The notes beneath the pieces were generated by a model, which saw nothing but the letters and a program-made list of their open reading frames with translations, had not been told where the DNA came from and made no database searches. The translations under genes and the position numbers were made by a program. From Meiothermus rufus DSM 22234 (GTDB lineage: Bacteria > Deinococcota > Deinococci > Deinococcales > Thermaceae), in the NCBI RefSeq assembly GCF_000423425.1, contig NZ_AUHY01000013.1:1-58685 (forward strand): DNA of 58,685 nt, written 5' to 3'. Positions 8,053-17,843 of this stretch are shown here, in pieces (position 1 is the stretch's first letter; each line of letters starts with the position of its first letter).

Positions 8053-8867
8053 CCAGCCAGCGCCTGCGTTGGGAACTCAGCCTGCTGGCTTACCTGGCTG
8101 CCGGCATAATGTTCTTCCCCATCTTCTGGCTGTTTCTAACCGGCTTCAAAAGCGAGGGTGAAGCCATTGCCATTCCCCCACGGCTTTTCTTCACCCCAAC
8201 CCTGGAAAGCATCCAAGAAGCTCTGACCCGCAGCGACTATGGCCTCCATGTCATCAACTCCTTGATCTCGGCACTGGGTTCCACCTTCCTAGCTTTGCTG
8301 CTGGCTGTACCGGCGGCCTATGCCATGGCCTTCTACCCCACCCGCCGAACTCAGGGCACCTTATTGTGGATTATCAGCACCAAGATGATGCCCCCTGTAG
8401 GGGTGGTGATCCCGGTGTATCTGATCTTCCGCGACCTACGCTGGTTGGATAACATCTGGGCTTTGGCCCTGATGTACGCGGTGATGAATCTGCCGGTGGT
8501 CATCTGGACGCTTTATGCCTACTTCCGGGAGGTGCCCCACGAGATTATGGAAGCTGCACGAGTGGACGGTGCCAGTACCCGGCAAGAACTCTTGCAGGTC
8601 TTGCTCCCGGTCTCGCTGCCAGCCATCGCCTCCGCTGCCTTGCTCAGCATCATTCTGGCCTGGAACGAGGCTTTCTGGAGCCTTAACCTGACCTCAGCCC
8701 AGGCCTCGCCTCTCTCGGTCTATGTGGCCTCCTTCAAAACAGCGGAGGGCTTGTTCTGGGCGAAAATGTCGGCAGCATCGATGATCGCCGTACTACCAGT
8801 GATGGTGATGGGCTGGCTGGCCCAGCGCCAGTTGGTGCGAGGGCTGACCTTTGGGGCCATTAAGTGA
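8049..8867 (+). CDS. ABC transporter permease 2 (MalG/SmoG-like)
   Basis: Second half of the transmembrane channel, 272 residues, six predicted membrane helices. The EAA loop reads EIMEAARVDGASTRQELLQVL (about 166-186). It is coupled to permease 1 by a 4-bp overlap and preceded by the SD GGAGGG. The segment TKMMPPVGVVIPVYLIFRDL is typical of the sorbitol/mannitol permease subgroup. Pairs with permease 1 in uptake of the same polyol. Confidence 0.9.
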   Translation: MTSQRLRWELSLLAYLAAGIMFFPIFWLFLTGFKSEGEAIAIPPRLFFTPTLESIQEALTRSDYGLHVINSLISALGSTFLALLLAVPAAYAMAFYPTRRTQGTLLWIISTKMMPPVGVVIPVYLIFRDLRWLDNIWALALMYAVMNLPVVIWTLYAYFREVPHEIMEAARVDGASTRQELLQVLLPVSLPAIASAALLSIILAWNEAFWSLNLTSAQASPLSVYVASFKTAEGLFWAKMSAASMIAVLPVMVMGWLAQRQLVRGLTFGAIK

Positions 8868-8878
8868 CAAGGATACCC

Positions 8879-9895
8879 ATGCGCGCTGCTCTGATTACCC
8901 AACCCCGAAACCTCGAGGTTCGCGAACTCCCTACCCCCCACCCGGGCCCCCTGGAAGTGCGGGTTCGGGTAGGGGCCACCGGGGTTTGCGGTACCGACCT
9001 ACACCTTTTTGAGGGTCACTTCCACGCCCGGCTACCTTTGGTACCTGGCCACGAAATCGCAGGAATCATCGACGAGGTAGGGCCGGGCGTACGGGGCCTC
9101 GAGGAAGGCCAGCTGGTGGCCCTCGACCCGGTAATTGCCTGTGGCCAGTGCTGGGCCTGCCGCCGGGGCCAGCGTCAGCACTGCCTGGCCTTCCAGGCCC
9201 TGGGGGTTACCCAGGCCGGCGGTTTTGCTCAATATGTGATTGCCCCTGCCAGCAATGTCTATCCCGTGCAGGGCCTTAGCATGGAAGAAGCTGCCTTTGC
9301 CGAGCCTTTAGGCTGTGTGGCCTGGGGGCTTTTGCGCCTGCGCCCCGAACCCGGCAGCCAGGCCCTGCTCTTCGGGGCCGGGCCCATTGGCCTTCTATTG
9401 ATGCAAGCCCTGCTGATCAGTGGGGCTAGCCGGGTGGTGGTGGTGGACCCGGTGGCCGAACGGCTGGCGTTGGCCCAGCAGCTTGGAGCTCAGGCTACCG
9501 TACAAAGCGGCCCCGAGCTGGAAGGTCATCTGCGCGATCTGGCGCCCCACGGCTTCGACATTGTGGCCGAGGCCACCGGTGTACCCAGCGTGGTAGCCCA
9601 GATGCCCCACTACGCCGCAGTGGGAGGAAAGCTACTGATCTTTGGGGTGGCCCCTGAGGAGGCCCGCGTATCCTTCAGCCCCTACGACATCTTCCAGCGC
9701 GACCTCTCGATTATCGGCAGCTTTTCTCTGAACGGCACCCTACCCCTGGCCCTGGAATGGCTGCAAAGCCGACGCATACAGGTACAACCCCTGATCAGCC
9801 ACCGCCTGCCCCTCGAGGAACTAGCGCAGGCCCTGGCCTACAAAGAGCAACCGGGCATGGCCCGATCCCTCAAGGTGCTGATTACCCCGGAGTAG
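8879..9895 (+). CDS. Zinc-dependent alcohol dehydrogenase 1 (polyol dehydrogenase, MDR family)
   Basis: Medium-chain NAD(P)-dependent dehydrogenase, 338 residues, expected to oxidise a polyol at C2 to a ketose. Catalytic zinc ligands are seen in GVCGTDLH (Cys) and VPGHEIAG (His-Glu). The structural zinc lobe is CGQCWACRRGQRQHC, and the Rossmann motif is GAGPIGLLL. A GTG at 8864 would overlap the permease, but the ATG at 8879 has an AAGGA SD and fits the family N-terminus. It resembles sorbitol, arabitol or threonine dehydrogenases; the true substrate cannot be read from sequence. Confidence 0.85.
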   Translation: MRAALITQPRNLEVRELPTPHPGPLEVRVRVGATGVCGTDLHLFEGHFHARLPLVPGHEIAGIIDEVGPGVRGLEEGQLVALDPVIACGQCWACRRGQRQHCLAFQALGVTQAGGFAQYVIAPASNVYPVQGLSMEEAAFAEPLGCVAWGLLRLRPEPGSQALLFGAGPIGLLLMQALLISGASRVVVVDPVAERLALAQQLGAQATVQSGPELEGHLRDLAPHGFDIVAEATGVPSVVAQMPHYAAVGGKLLIFGVAPEEARVSFSPYDIFQRDLSIIGSFSLNGTLPLALEWLQSRRIQVQPLISHRLPLEELAQALAYKEQPGMARSLKVLITPE

Positions 9896-9898
9896 GTT

Positions 9899-10654
9899 AT
9901 GGTGTTAGACAAGTTTAAACTGAACGGCCAAACCGCAGTGGTGACTGGTGGTGCCCGAGGAATTGGTCTGGCCATCGCCACTGCCCTGGCCGAAGCTGGG
10001 GCCCGGGTGGTCATTGCTGACCTTGACCCCCAGGGCCAAAAAAGCGCCGAGCATCTCCAAGCCCAGGGGCTCCAGGCTGAATACCACTCCCTAGACGTGA
10101 CCCACTCGAGCCAGGTCGAAGCCCTAGCCCAGACCTTAGGCCCGGTGGATATCCTGGTCAACAATGCCGGAATTTGCCGCAATACTCCAGCTTTGGAAAC
10201 CCCCGACGAGGAATGGTTGCAGGTCTTCAACGTTAACGTGCACGGAGTATTTTGGTGCAGTCGGGCTTTTGGCCGGGGCATGGCGGCCCGCCAACAGGGT
10301 AGTATCATCAACATCGCTTCGATGTCGGGGCGAATTGTGAACCGGCCCCAACCCCAGGCCGCCTACAACGCCTCTAAGGCGGCAGTAGTTCACCTGACCC
10401 GCTCTCTAGCAGCCGAATGGGCCCCCTTTGGGGTGCGGGTCAACGCCATCTCACCCGGCTACATCGGCACCAAGATGACCAAGCGAGGCTTACAAACCCC
10501 GGAGTGGCGGCAGGACTGGCTGGGTCTGACCCCCTTGGGCCGGCTGGGCGAACCGGAAGAAGTGGCAGCCTGTGCGCTTTTTCTGGCCTCGGAGGCCAGC
10601 AGCTACCTCACGGGGAGCGAGCTGGTGGTGGACGGGGGCTACACCATTTGGTAG
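9899..10654 (+). CDS. Short-chain dehydrogenase (SDR), probable polyol oxidoreductase
   Basis: Classical SDR of 251 residues. The cofactor loop is TGGARGIG with the acidic ADLD after beta-2 (NAD preference). NNAGI, the catalytic serine in NIASMSG, and YNASK (Tyr and Lys) follow. The C-terminal DGGYTIW is standard. It starts 3 bp after the first zinc dehydrogenase. The N-terminus (LDKFKLNGQTAVVTGGARG) is like D-arabinitol and xylitol dehydrogenases, which make D-ribulose or xylulose. Together with the ribulokinase this suggests a pentitol to ribulose to ribulose-5-phosphate route (inference). Confidence 0.87.
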   Translation: MVLDKFKLNGQTAVVTGGARGIGLAIATALAEAGARVVIADLDPQGQKSAEHLQAQGLQAEYHSLDVTHSSQVEALAQTLGPVDILVNNAGICRNTPALETPDEEWLQVFNVNVHGVFWCSRAFGRGMAARQQGSIINIASMSGRIVNRPQPQAAYNASKAAVVHLTRSLAAEWAPFGVRVNAISPGYIGTKMTKRGLQTPEWRQDWLGLTPLGRLGEPEEVAACALFLASEASSYLTGSELVVDGGYTIW

Positions 10655-10662
10655 GAGGCGCG

Positions 10663-11631
10663 ATGCAAACGGTGATACCTGAGCCCCACCAGGTGATTTG
10701 GGCTGATGCCGTTGAACCCATCCCCGGCCCTGGAGAGGTTCTGCTCCGCCCCCTGGCCGTAGGCATCTGCGGCTCCGACCTCCACGTCCTCGAGGGGCAG
10801 CACCCCTTTGTGCGCTATCCGGTCTACCCCGGTCACGAGGTGGCCGCCGAGGTGGTGGCCCTGGGGCCAGGCGTGGAGGCGGAATGGCTGGGTGCTCGGG
10901 TGGCCCTCGAGCCTTCCCTCACCTGTGGGTGCTGCAACGCCTGCCGCAGCGGCCGGTATAACATCTGCGAAAACCTAAAGGTGATGGGCTTCCAGGCCGC
11001 GGGGGCCATGGCCGAACGATTCGTGAGCCCAGTGCGCAACCTGCACCGCCTACCCCCAGGACTAAGCCCGGAGGCCGGAGCCCTAGTCGAACCGCTAGCG
11101 GTAGCGGTTCATGCAGTAACTCTAACCTCGGTAGCCGGCCGCCGGGTGGCAGTACTGGGGGCAGGCCCTATCGGCCTTCTGGTGGCTCAGGTAGCCCAGG
11201 TGTACGGAGCCACCGAAGTGAGCTTGATAGAGCCATCCCCCACCCGTCGGGCCCGGGCAGAGGCTTTGGGACTGGCCGCCCAGCCCCAGGCAGCCGATCG
11301 CTATGAGGTGCTCTTCGAGTGCGTGGGGCATGAGAGAGCCCTCGAGGCTGCCATTAAGAGCGCCTGCAAGGGCGCCCAAATCGTAGTGGTAGGGGTATAT
11401 GGCCAGCCCACCTGCATCAGCGCTGGCCTCATCCAGGACTGGGAGCTGGGCCTTAAGGGCAGTCTAATGTATACCTATCACGACTACTGCGAAGCCCTAC
11501 GCCTTCTGGCCCAGCAAAAGGTAGATGTGACCTCGCTCGTTACCCATCGCTTTGCCCTTGAACAGGTTGCAGAGGCTTTCAAAACCGCCCAGCAGCGCGA
11601 TCAAGCTCTAAAGGTACTCCTGCTGGGCTGA
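10663..11631 (+). CDS. Zinc-dependent alcohol dehydrogenase 2 (polyol dehydrogenase-like)
   Basis: A second medium-chain zinc dehydrogenase, 322 residues, last gene of the polyol operon. It has GICGSDLHVLEG (zinc Cys), YPGHEVAAEV (zinc His), the structural lobe CGCCNACRSGRYNIC, and the coenzyme motif GAGPIGLLVAQVA. The ATG at 10663 is preceded by TAGGAGG 8 bp downstream of the SDR stop. A longer frame running back into the SDR gene is not real. It is only moderately similar to dehydrogenase 1, so the operon probably handles more than one substrate or two successive oxidations. Confidence 0.85.
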   Translation: MQTVIPEPHQVIWADAVEPIPGPGEVLLRPLAVGICGSDLHVLEGQHPFVRYPVYPGHEVAAEVVALGPGVEAEWLGARVALEPSLTCGCCNACRSGRYNICENLKVMGFQAAGAMAERFVSPVRNLHRLPPGLSPEAGALVEPLAVAVHAVTLTSVAGRRVAVLGAGPIGLLVAQVAQVYGATEVSLIEPSPTRRARAEALGLAAQPQAADRYEVLFECVGHERALEAAIKSACKGAQIVVVGVYGQPTCISAGLIQDWELGLKGSLMYTYHDYCEALRLLAQQKVDVTSLVTHRFALEQVAEAFKTAQQRDQALKVLLLG

Positions 11632-11640
11632 CCTTCCCTT

Positions 11641-11655
11641 TGGACAGATTGTCCA
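11641..11655. promoter_or_regulatory. Possible operator upstream of mmsA
   Basis: An inverted repeat TGGACA-GAT-TGTCCA lies just before a weak promoter (TTGCGG 11656-11661, 18 bp, TACCAT 11680-11685) in front of mmsA. This position would suit a repressor site. No matching copy was noticed elsewhere in the window. Confidence 0.35.
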
Positions 11656-11708
11656 TTGCGGCCCAGGGGGCTTTGCGCCTACCATGAAGCCAAGCCAAGG
11701 AGGCAGGT

Positions 11709-13226
<1,518 letters not shown>

Positions 13227-13231
13227 GCGAC

Positions 13232-14308
13232 CTATCCCCTGAACACCCGCTTCACCTTTTCCCAAAAGCCCTCCGGGGCTACCTCCTCCCCCATCTCCTG
13301 GGCGTACTGGCGCAGTAGGTCTCGAGCCCGGGGAGGAAGATTCTGGGGAACCTCGAGGCGGGTCACCACCTGGAGCTTGCCCCGGCGTGGGCTGCCCGGG
13401 AGGGGCAGCCCCTGGTTCTCCAGCTCGAATACCTCACCCTCGCGGGTACCAGGGGGGATGCTGAGCTCGAGATCCCCCTCCAGACCCGGAACCGTAACCT
13501 TGGCCCCCAGGGCAGCCTGGGCCAGGCCCAGCCTGAGTTCGTAGATCAGGTTGGCCCCATCCCGCTGCAGATGGGGATGAGGGCGGATGCGGGGCCGCAC
13601 AAAGAGGTCACCTGCCCCCCCCGGCCCCAGATTGCCCATCCCCGAGACCCGCAACAACTGGTTTTCGTCTATCCCCGCGGGGAGGTGTACCCGAAGGTGC
13701 TCCTGCCGCCGTACCCGGCCCTGGCCCTTGCAGGTTGGGCAGGTTTCGGCCAGGGTGTAGCCCCGGCCCCGGCAGACCCCACAGGAGGCCTGGGCCACCA
13801 TGTTGCCGAAAAAGGTGCGTTGAATCTGCTCCACCACCCCCCGCCCGCCGCAAGCCCGGCAGGTCTGGCGTCGCCCCCCCTGCCCCTGACAGTCTGCGCA
13901 GGGCACCAAGCGCTCATACACCAGCTCCTTCTCGGCGCCGTGTAGCACCTCGACCAGCTCCATCTCCACTGTGGCTTCCAGGTCCTCCCCCCGGGGGGCT
14001 CGCCCGGCCCCACTCCCAGGGGAGCGAAAGCCAAACACCTGTTCAAACAGGTCGAAAATATCGCCAAAATTGCTACCTCCCGCACCCCCCCCTGGCGTAG
14101 CGGTGCCGTAACGGTCGTAGTGGGCCCGCTTCTCGGGGTCGGAAAGCACGGCATAGGCTTCATTGATCTGCTTGAATTTCTCCTCGGCGGCCTTGTCCCC
14201 AGGGTTTTTGTCGGGGTGGTAGCGCAGGGCCAGTTTGCGGTAGGCCCGCTTGATCTCCTCGGCGCTGGCGTTTCGGTCTACACCCAGGATGGCGTAGTAG
14301 TCGTTCAT
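13232..14308 (-). CDS. dnaJ: Chaperone DnaJ
   Basis: Hsp70 co-chaperone, 358 residues. The J domain is at 1-70 with HPD at 31-33, then a Gly/Phe-rich linker and four CxxCxGxG zinc repeats ([32 protein letters not shown]). Two beta-barrel substrate domains with [17 protein letters not shown] follow. The start ATG is 8 nt from a TAGACT -10 box (14317-14322, reverse), suggesting a leaderless message. No dnaK or grpE adjoins it, so this is likely a second, type-I DnaJ outside the main dnaK operon. It is convergent with mmsA with a 5-bp gap and no clear terminator. Confidence 0.95.
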   Translation of the reverse strand: MNDYYAILGVDRNASAEEIKRAYRKLALRYHPDKNPGDKAAEEKFKQINEAYAVLSDPEKRAHYDRYGTATPGGGAGGSNFGDIFDLFEQVFGFRSPGSGAGRAPRGEDLEATVEMELVEVLHGAEKELVYERLVPCADCQGQGGRRQTCRACGGRGVVEQIQRTFFGNMVAQASCGVCRGRGYTLAETCPTCKGQGRVRRQEHLRVHLPAGIDENQLLRVSGMGNLGPGGAGDLFVRPRIRPHPHLQRDGANLIYELRLGLAQAALGAKVTVPGLEGDLELSIPPGTREGEVFELENQGLPLPGSPRRGKLQVVTRLEVPQNLPPRARDLLRQYAQEMGEEVAPEGFWEKVKRVFRG

Positions 14309-14342
14309 CGAAGTTTAGTCTAGCAGGCTTAGGTATTTTTCA

Positions 14343-14358
14343 GGTGTGATAGAACACC
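14343..14358. promoter_or_regulatory. Inverted repeat in the dnaJ upstream region
   Basis: GGTGT-GATAGA-ACACC is a short perfect dyad about 21 bp upstream of the dnaJ -10 box. It could be an operator. It is not CIRCE, which is TTAGCACTC-N9-GAGTGCTAA. Confidence 0.3.
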
Positions 14359-14392
14359 AGGACGCTTTGCGAAACCTACGGATCGGCCCGCT

Positions 14393-14421
14393 TTGACAAA
14401 GCGTATATACCCCTGTATATT
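14393..14421 (+). promoter_or_regulatory. Strong promoter of the aminotransferase leader RNA
   Basis: Perfect -35 TTGACA (14393-14398) and near-perfect -10 TATATT (14416-14421) with ideal 17-bp spacing. This is the best sigma-A-type promoter in the window. Transcription would start near 14428, only a few bases before the structured leader. Confidence 0.85.
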
Positions 14422-14433
14422 CAGGGCAGATGC

Positions 14434-14513
14434 GGCTCTCTGCTCGAGCTACCCAGTAACGGCGCTCTTCTTCGGAAGAGGCCGTGCGGGTTTCCCAGCA
14501 GGGAGCCTTTTTT
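14434..14513 (+). ncRNA. Structured leader RNA ending in an intrinsic terminator (attenuator or candidate riboswitch)
   Basis: An 11-bp outer stem (GGCTCTCTGCT 14434-14444 with AGCAGGGAGCC 14497-14507, one G-U) is followed directly by six Ts (14508-14513). Inside is a second 11-bp helix with one bulge and a UUCG tetraloop (ACGGC-g-CTCTTC / GAAGAG-GCCGT, 14459-14485). A possible 4-bp helix ACCC/GGGT (14451-14454 with 14488-14491) lies between. The SD of the aminotransferase gene begins 5 nt after the U-tract, so expression needs read-through. I could not match the loop sequences to a riboswitch class I know, nor to SRP RNA or a T-box. Confidence 0.7.
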
Positions 14514-14529
14514 GTTTGGAGGAATCCCC

Positions 14530-15645
14530 ATGGTGCTCCTAACCCCTGGCCCTACCCCTCTCCACCCTCGAGTGCAAAAAGCCCTGGGCAAAGAGATGCG
14601 GGGCCACCTCGATCCCGAGGTACTGGCCACCAACCGACGCATCCGCGCCCATCTAAACCGCCTGTTTGACCCCGGCGAGGGGGCTTTGCTGGCCGCACTG
14701 CCGGGCTCGGGTAGCCTGGGCATGGAGGCGGGCCTGCACAACCTGGCCGACGAGGGCGACGCGGTCTTGCTCTTGGTCAGCGGCACCTTTGGCGAGCGCA
14801 TGGTGGAGATTGCCCACGCCTACCGCTTCAACTACAAGGTGCTGCGTTCCGAGCCGGGGCAGCCCATTGACCCTCAGGCAGTAGCCGAGGAGTTGAACCA
14901 CCGCCCCTATAAACTGGTCGCTCTGGTACATGGCGAAACCAGCACCGGGGTGCTCAACCCGGTAGAAGAGATTGCCGCTTTGGTACAGGCCCACGGAGCC
15001 CTGTTCATGCTGGATGCGGTAACCACCGCGGGCATGATGCCCCTCTCGATGCAGAAACTGGGCATCGACTATGCCTTCACCGGCAGCCAAAAATGCCTTT
15101 CTGCTCCCCCCGGGCTGGCCCCCTTTGCCCTTTCCCAGCGCGGGCGGGAGTGCTTAGGACAGGTGCGCGGCTGGTACTCCGACCTCTCGCGGGTGGCGGT
15201 GTACTGGGAGCAGGAGGGCTACTTCTGCACCTCACCGGTCTTGCTGCACTACGCTTTAGAGGAAGCCCTCGAGCTGGCCCTGGAAGAAGGCCTGGAAAAG
15301 CGGCAAAAACGGGCCGAGAGCCTTTACGCCGCAGTACTCTCGCTTTTAGAGGAGCTGGGCTTTAGGCCCTATGCCGCTGCGGGTGCGCGCCTACCCACAG
15401 TGCTGGTGGTTCGCCCACCCCAAGGCTGGCACGAGGCCGAGATTCGTAAGGGCCTCTACGCCCGGGGGGTCTCGGTAGCTGGGGGCATCGGCCCGACCGC
15501 AGGCCAGGTGCTGCGCTTGGGCCTGATGGGAGAAAGCGCACGGGTCGAGCACTACCGGGCTTTCTTCAAAGCTTTGGGCGAGGTACTGGGCAAGGGTGGC
15601 CTAGAACAGGCCTTCGAGGAGCGGGTCGGGTTGGTGGCATTTTAG
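14530..15645 (+). CDS. Class V aminotransferase (serine-pyruvate / alanine-glyoxylate type)
   Basis: PLP enzyme of 371 residues of the AGXT/SpuC-like family. It starts LLTPGPTPLHPRVQKAL and contains LDAVTTAG (the Asp that binds the pyridine nitrogen) and the Schiff-base lysine in TGSQKCLSAPPG (Lys188). Possible reactions are serine or alanine with glyoxylate or pyruvate, linking to glycine and serine metabolism. It starts at the ATG at 14530 with SD GGAGG at 14518-14522. Expression is apparently gated by the leader terminator immediately upstream. It overlaps the convergent membrane-protein gene by 4 bp. Members of this family are often mis-named, so the substrate is open. Confidence 0.88.
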   Translation: MVLLTPGPTPLHPRVQKALGKEMRGHLDPEVLATNRRIRAHLNRLFDPGEGALLAALPGSGSLGMEAGLHNLADEGDAVLLLVSGTFGERMVEIAHAYRFNYKVLRSEPGQPIDPQAVAEELNHRPYKLVALVHGETSTGVLNPVEEIAALVQAHGALFMLDAVTTAGMMPLSMQKLGIDYAFTGSQKCLSAPPGLAPFALSQRGRECLGQVRGWYSDLSRVAVYWEQEGYFCTSPVLLHYALEEALELALEEGLEKRQKRAESLYAAVLSLLEELGFRPYAAAGARLPTVLVVRPPQGWHEAEIRKGLYARGVSVAGGIGPTAGQVLRLGLMGESARVEHYRAFFKALGEVLGKGGLEQAFEERVGLVAF

Positions 15646-16400
15646 GGTTGGGTTAGGTAGAAGTGCTCGAGCTCGGCCTCGAGCTGCCTCAGGGCCTGCT
15701 TTAGGCTGCCCCCTTGCAGGGGCATAACCCCATAGGCCTGGATGGGTAGGCCCTGCCGGATACGGCGGAAGACCACCTGGGCCCCCTCGGGGCTGCTCCC
15801 CTGCAACACCACCAGAAAGCGATCCGGTGCCAAGGCAAAGACCATATCGGAGGGGCGCAAAAAGGGCAGTAGCTCGCTTCCCGATAGGTCGGTGGGGGCA
15901 TGGAGCAATAAAAGGGTGATGGGACGTGCTCTGGAAAGAACCTCGAGGCTAGGGGCCAGGCCTTCTAGCATAGCCCGGGGCAGCACCCCGGTCTTTGAGG
16001 GGCCCAGCGGTAGGCCCGGCACTTCCTGCCAAAAAAGCAAGCCCAGCAGCAGTGCTCCCGTCCCCATAAGACCCGCCAGCGAGGCCACCACCGCCACGTC
16101 CTCGGGCACCTGGGCCAGGTCGCGACTAGCCGCTACGGCCACCATGCAACCCAAAAGACCCAACCCCAACACCCAGAAAAAGCGCACCCGGGGGCCTAAA
16201 GGGGCTCTGGCATACAGGCTGGCTGCCGCAGCCAAGAGCAAAGCCGCCAGCAAAAACACCACACCGGGATAGAGGCTCTCCTTTCGCGGGAAGAGCCATA
16301 GTGGCAGCAGGCCCAAAAGGACAAACCCCCAGGGCAACAAGGACAACCCCATAATCCCTAGCATAAAAGCTAAGGGCCTGGGTCGGTAGGTAGCCCCCAC
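15642..16400 (-). CDS. Membrane protein with degenerate GGDEF-like cytoplasmic domain (hypothetical)
   Basis: I do not recognise this 252-residue protein. The first 130 residues contain about five hydrophobic segments. The C-terminal 110 residues have the rhythm of a nucleotide-cyclase fold (ITLLLLHAPTDL ... LRPSDMVFALAPDRFLVVLQG ... VFRRIRQGLP), like the strand R-x-x-D-x-x-x-R-x-G-x-D-E-F seen in GGDEF domains. There is no GGDEF signature, so it would be catalytically inactive if related. The start is uncertain: GTG at 16400 has no SD, while an in-frame ATG at 16364 would remove 12 residues. Confidence 0.65.
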   Translation of the reverse strand: MGATYRPRPLAFMLGIMGLSLLPWGFVLLGLLPLWLFPRKESLYPGVVFLLAALLLAAAASLYARAPLGPRVRFFWVLGLGLLGCMVAVAASRDLAQVPEDVAVVASLAGLMGTGALLLGLLFWQEVPGLPLGPSKTGVLPRAMLEGLAPSLEVLSRARPITLLLLHAPTDLSGSELLPFLRPSDMVFALAPDRFLVVLQGSSPEGAQVVFRRIRQGLPIQAYGVMPLQGGSLKQALRQLEAELEHFYLTQP

Positions 16401-16468
16401 AGTCGTTTCGGGGGCGAAAGTACCGATAGCCCGTGGTCAGGGCCTCCTCCTGCTGGTAGAGTTATGCT

Positions 16469-17740
16469 GTGAACATAGTGCCGCTGGCTGAACGCATACG
16501 CCCCAAAACGTTGGACGAGGTCGTAGGACAGGAGCATCTGACCGGGCCAGGAAAACCCTTGCGGCGGATGCTCGAGGCCCGCCGCCTGTCCTCCTTTATC
16601 CTGTGGGGGCCCCCAGGCAGCGGCAAGACCATCCTGGCCCGCCTGCTGGCTCAGGGGGTGGGCCAGGCAATGGTGGCCCTCTCTGCCGTCAGTGCCGGGG
16701 TCAAGGAAATCAAGGAAGCCGTGGCCGGGGCCCAAACCCAAAGTGGCCTGGTGCTTTTCCTAGACGAGATTCACCGCTTCAACAAGTCGCAGCAGGACGC
16801 ACTGTTGCCCCACCTAGAGTCGGGTCTCCTGACCCTGATTGGGGCCACCACCGAGAACCCCAGCTTCGAGATCAACCCTGCGTTGCGCTCCCGAGCCCGG
16901 GTGTACATACTCAAACCGCTGGACGAAGAGGCCATCCGCAAGGTGCTGGAGCGGGCCCTAGCCCACCCCGAGGGGTTGAAAGCCCAGGCCGACCCCGAGG
17001 CCCTAAACCTTTTGGCCCAAGCTGCCTTGGGCGATGCACGCCGGGCCTTGTTGGCCCTCGAGCTAGCCACCAGCCTGGGCGAGGGTCAGGTTACCCTAGC
17101 CACAGCCAAGGAAGCCTTGGGGCACAGCATTCTGGCCTTCGATAAGGAAGGCGAGCACTTCTACGACCTGGTCTCTGCCCTGCACAAATCGGTGCGTGGC
17201 AACCACGTCGATGCCGCGCTTTACTACTTCGCCCGTCTGGTGGAGGGCGGGGCCGACCCTTTGTACCTGGCCCGCCGCCTGACCCGCATGGCCGTGGAGG
17301 ACGTGGGCCTGGCCGACCCAGGCGCCTTACGTTTAGCCATAGCGGCCAAGGCAGCCTACGAACTTCTGGGCAGCCCCGAGGGCGAGCTGGCCCTGGCTGA
17401 GCTGGTCATTTACCTGGCCCTAGCCCCCAAGTCCAACAGCAGCTATGTAGCCTGGAAAAATGCCCAGAACGCGGCCCGTCAGTACCCCGATGCCCCCATT
17501 CCGCTGCACATCCGCAACGCCCCCACCGCTCTGTTGCAGCAGCTTGGCTACGGGCGGGGCTACGCCTACTACCATGACGACCCCGAGGGCAGCTTCGCCC
17601 AGCCCTATCTGCCCGAAATACTCGAGGGTCTGACCCTCTACGAAGCCACCGGGGAAGGCTGGGAACAGCGGGTGCGCCAGCGGCTACAAGCCCTACGCGA
17701 GCACTTCGCCTCGAAAGCCAAAAATCCACGTAACGCTTAG
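16469..17740 (+). CDS. rarA: Replication-associated recombination protein A (RarA/MgsA ATPase)
   Basis: AAA+ clamp-loader-like ATPase, 423 residues, acting at stalled replication forks. Seen are [17 protein letters not shown], Walker [11 protein letters not shown] (about 48-57), Walker [16 protein letters not shown], sensor-1 [12 protein letters not shown] and the C-terminal tetramerisation region with [12 protein letters not shown]. The start is a GTG 6 nt downstream of a TAGAGT box (16457-16462), so the message is probably leaderless. The repeat CGTAACG occurs at its 3' end and twice again in the following promoter region. Confidence 0.95.
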   Translation: MNIVPLAERIRPKTLDEVVGQEHLTGPGKPLRRMLEARRLSSFILWGPPGSGKTILARLLAQGVGQAMVALSAVSAGVKEIKEAVAGAQTQSGLVLFLDEIHRFNKSQQDALLPHLESGLLTLIGATTENPSFEINPALRSRARVYILKPLDEEAIRKVLERALAHPEGLKAQADPEALNLLAQAALGDARRALLALELATSLGEGQVTLATAKEALGHSILAFDKEGEHFYDLVSALHKSVRGNHVDAALYYFARLVEGGADPLYLARRLTRMAVEDVGLADPGALRLAIAAKAAYELLGSPEGELALAELVIYLALAPKSNSSYVAWKNAQNAARQYPDAPIPLHIRNAPTALLQQLGYGRGYAYYHDDPEGSFAQPYLPEILEGLTLYEATGEGWEQRVRQRLQALREHFASKAKNPRNA

Positions 17741-17771
17741 AGACCCTGGGTTCGTTCATTCGTCACAGGGG

Positions 17772-17792
17772 TTGCGTAACGTCTTGCGTAAC
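17772..17792. promoter_or_regulatory. Direct repeats upstream of the chemosensory operon
   Basis: TTGCGTAAC occurs at 17772-17780 and again at 17784-17792, a 12-bp period, and CGTAACG also ends rarA. The first copy overlaps a possible -35 (TTGCGT) with TACCCT 16 bp further on. An activator or response regulator bound on one DNA face is plausible. Immediately downstream, 17805-17822 forms a stem GGCGGGA-GCTA-TCCCGCC. Confidence 0.5.
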
Positions 17793-17843
17793 ATACCCTT
17801 ACATGGCGGGAGCTATCCCGCCGCCGCAACCTTGGAGGAACAC

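Noticed and set aside
14434-14513. Leader RNA considered as SRP RNA (ffs), a T-box or a tRNA
   Set aside because: No GGAA-type SRP tip or conserved internal loop, no T-box sequence, no cloverleaf; the position and U-tract fit an attenuator better.
17772-17843. Longer CheY start at 17772
   Set aside because: The start codon lies in the promoter repeats, has no SD, and adds residues not found in receiver domains.
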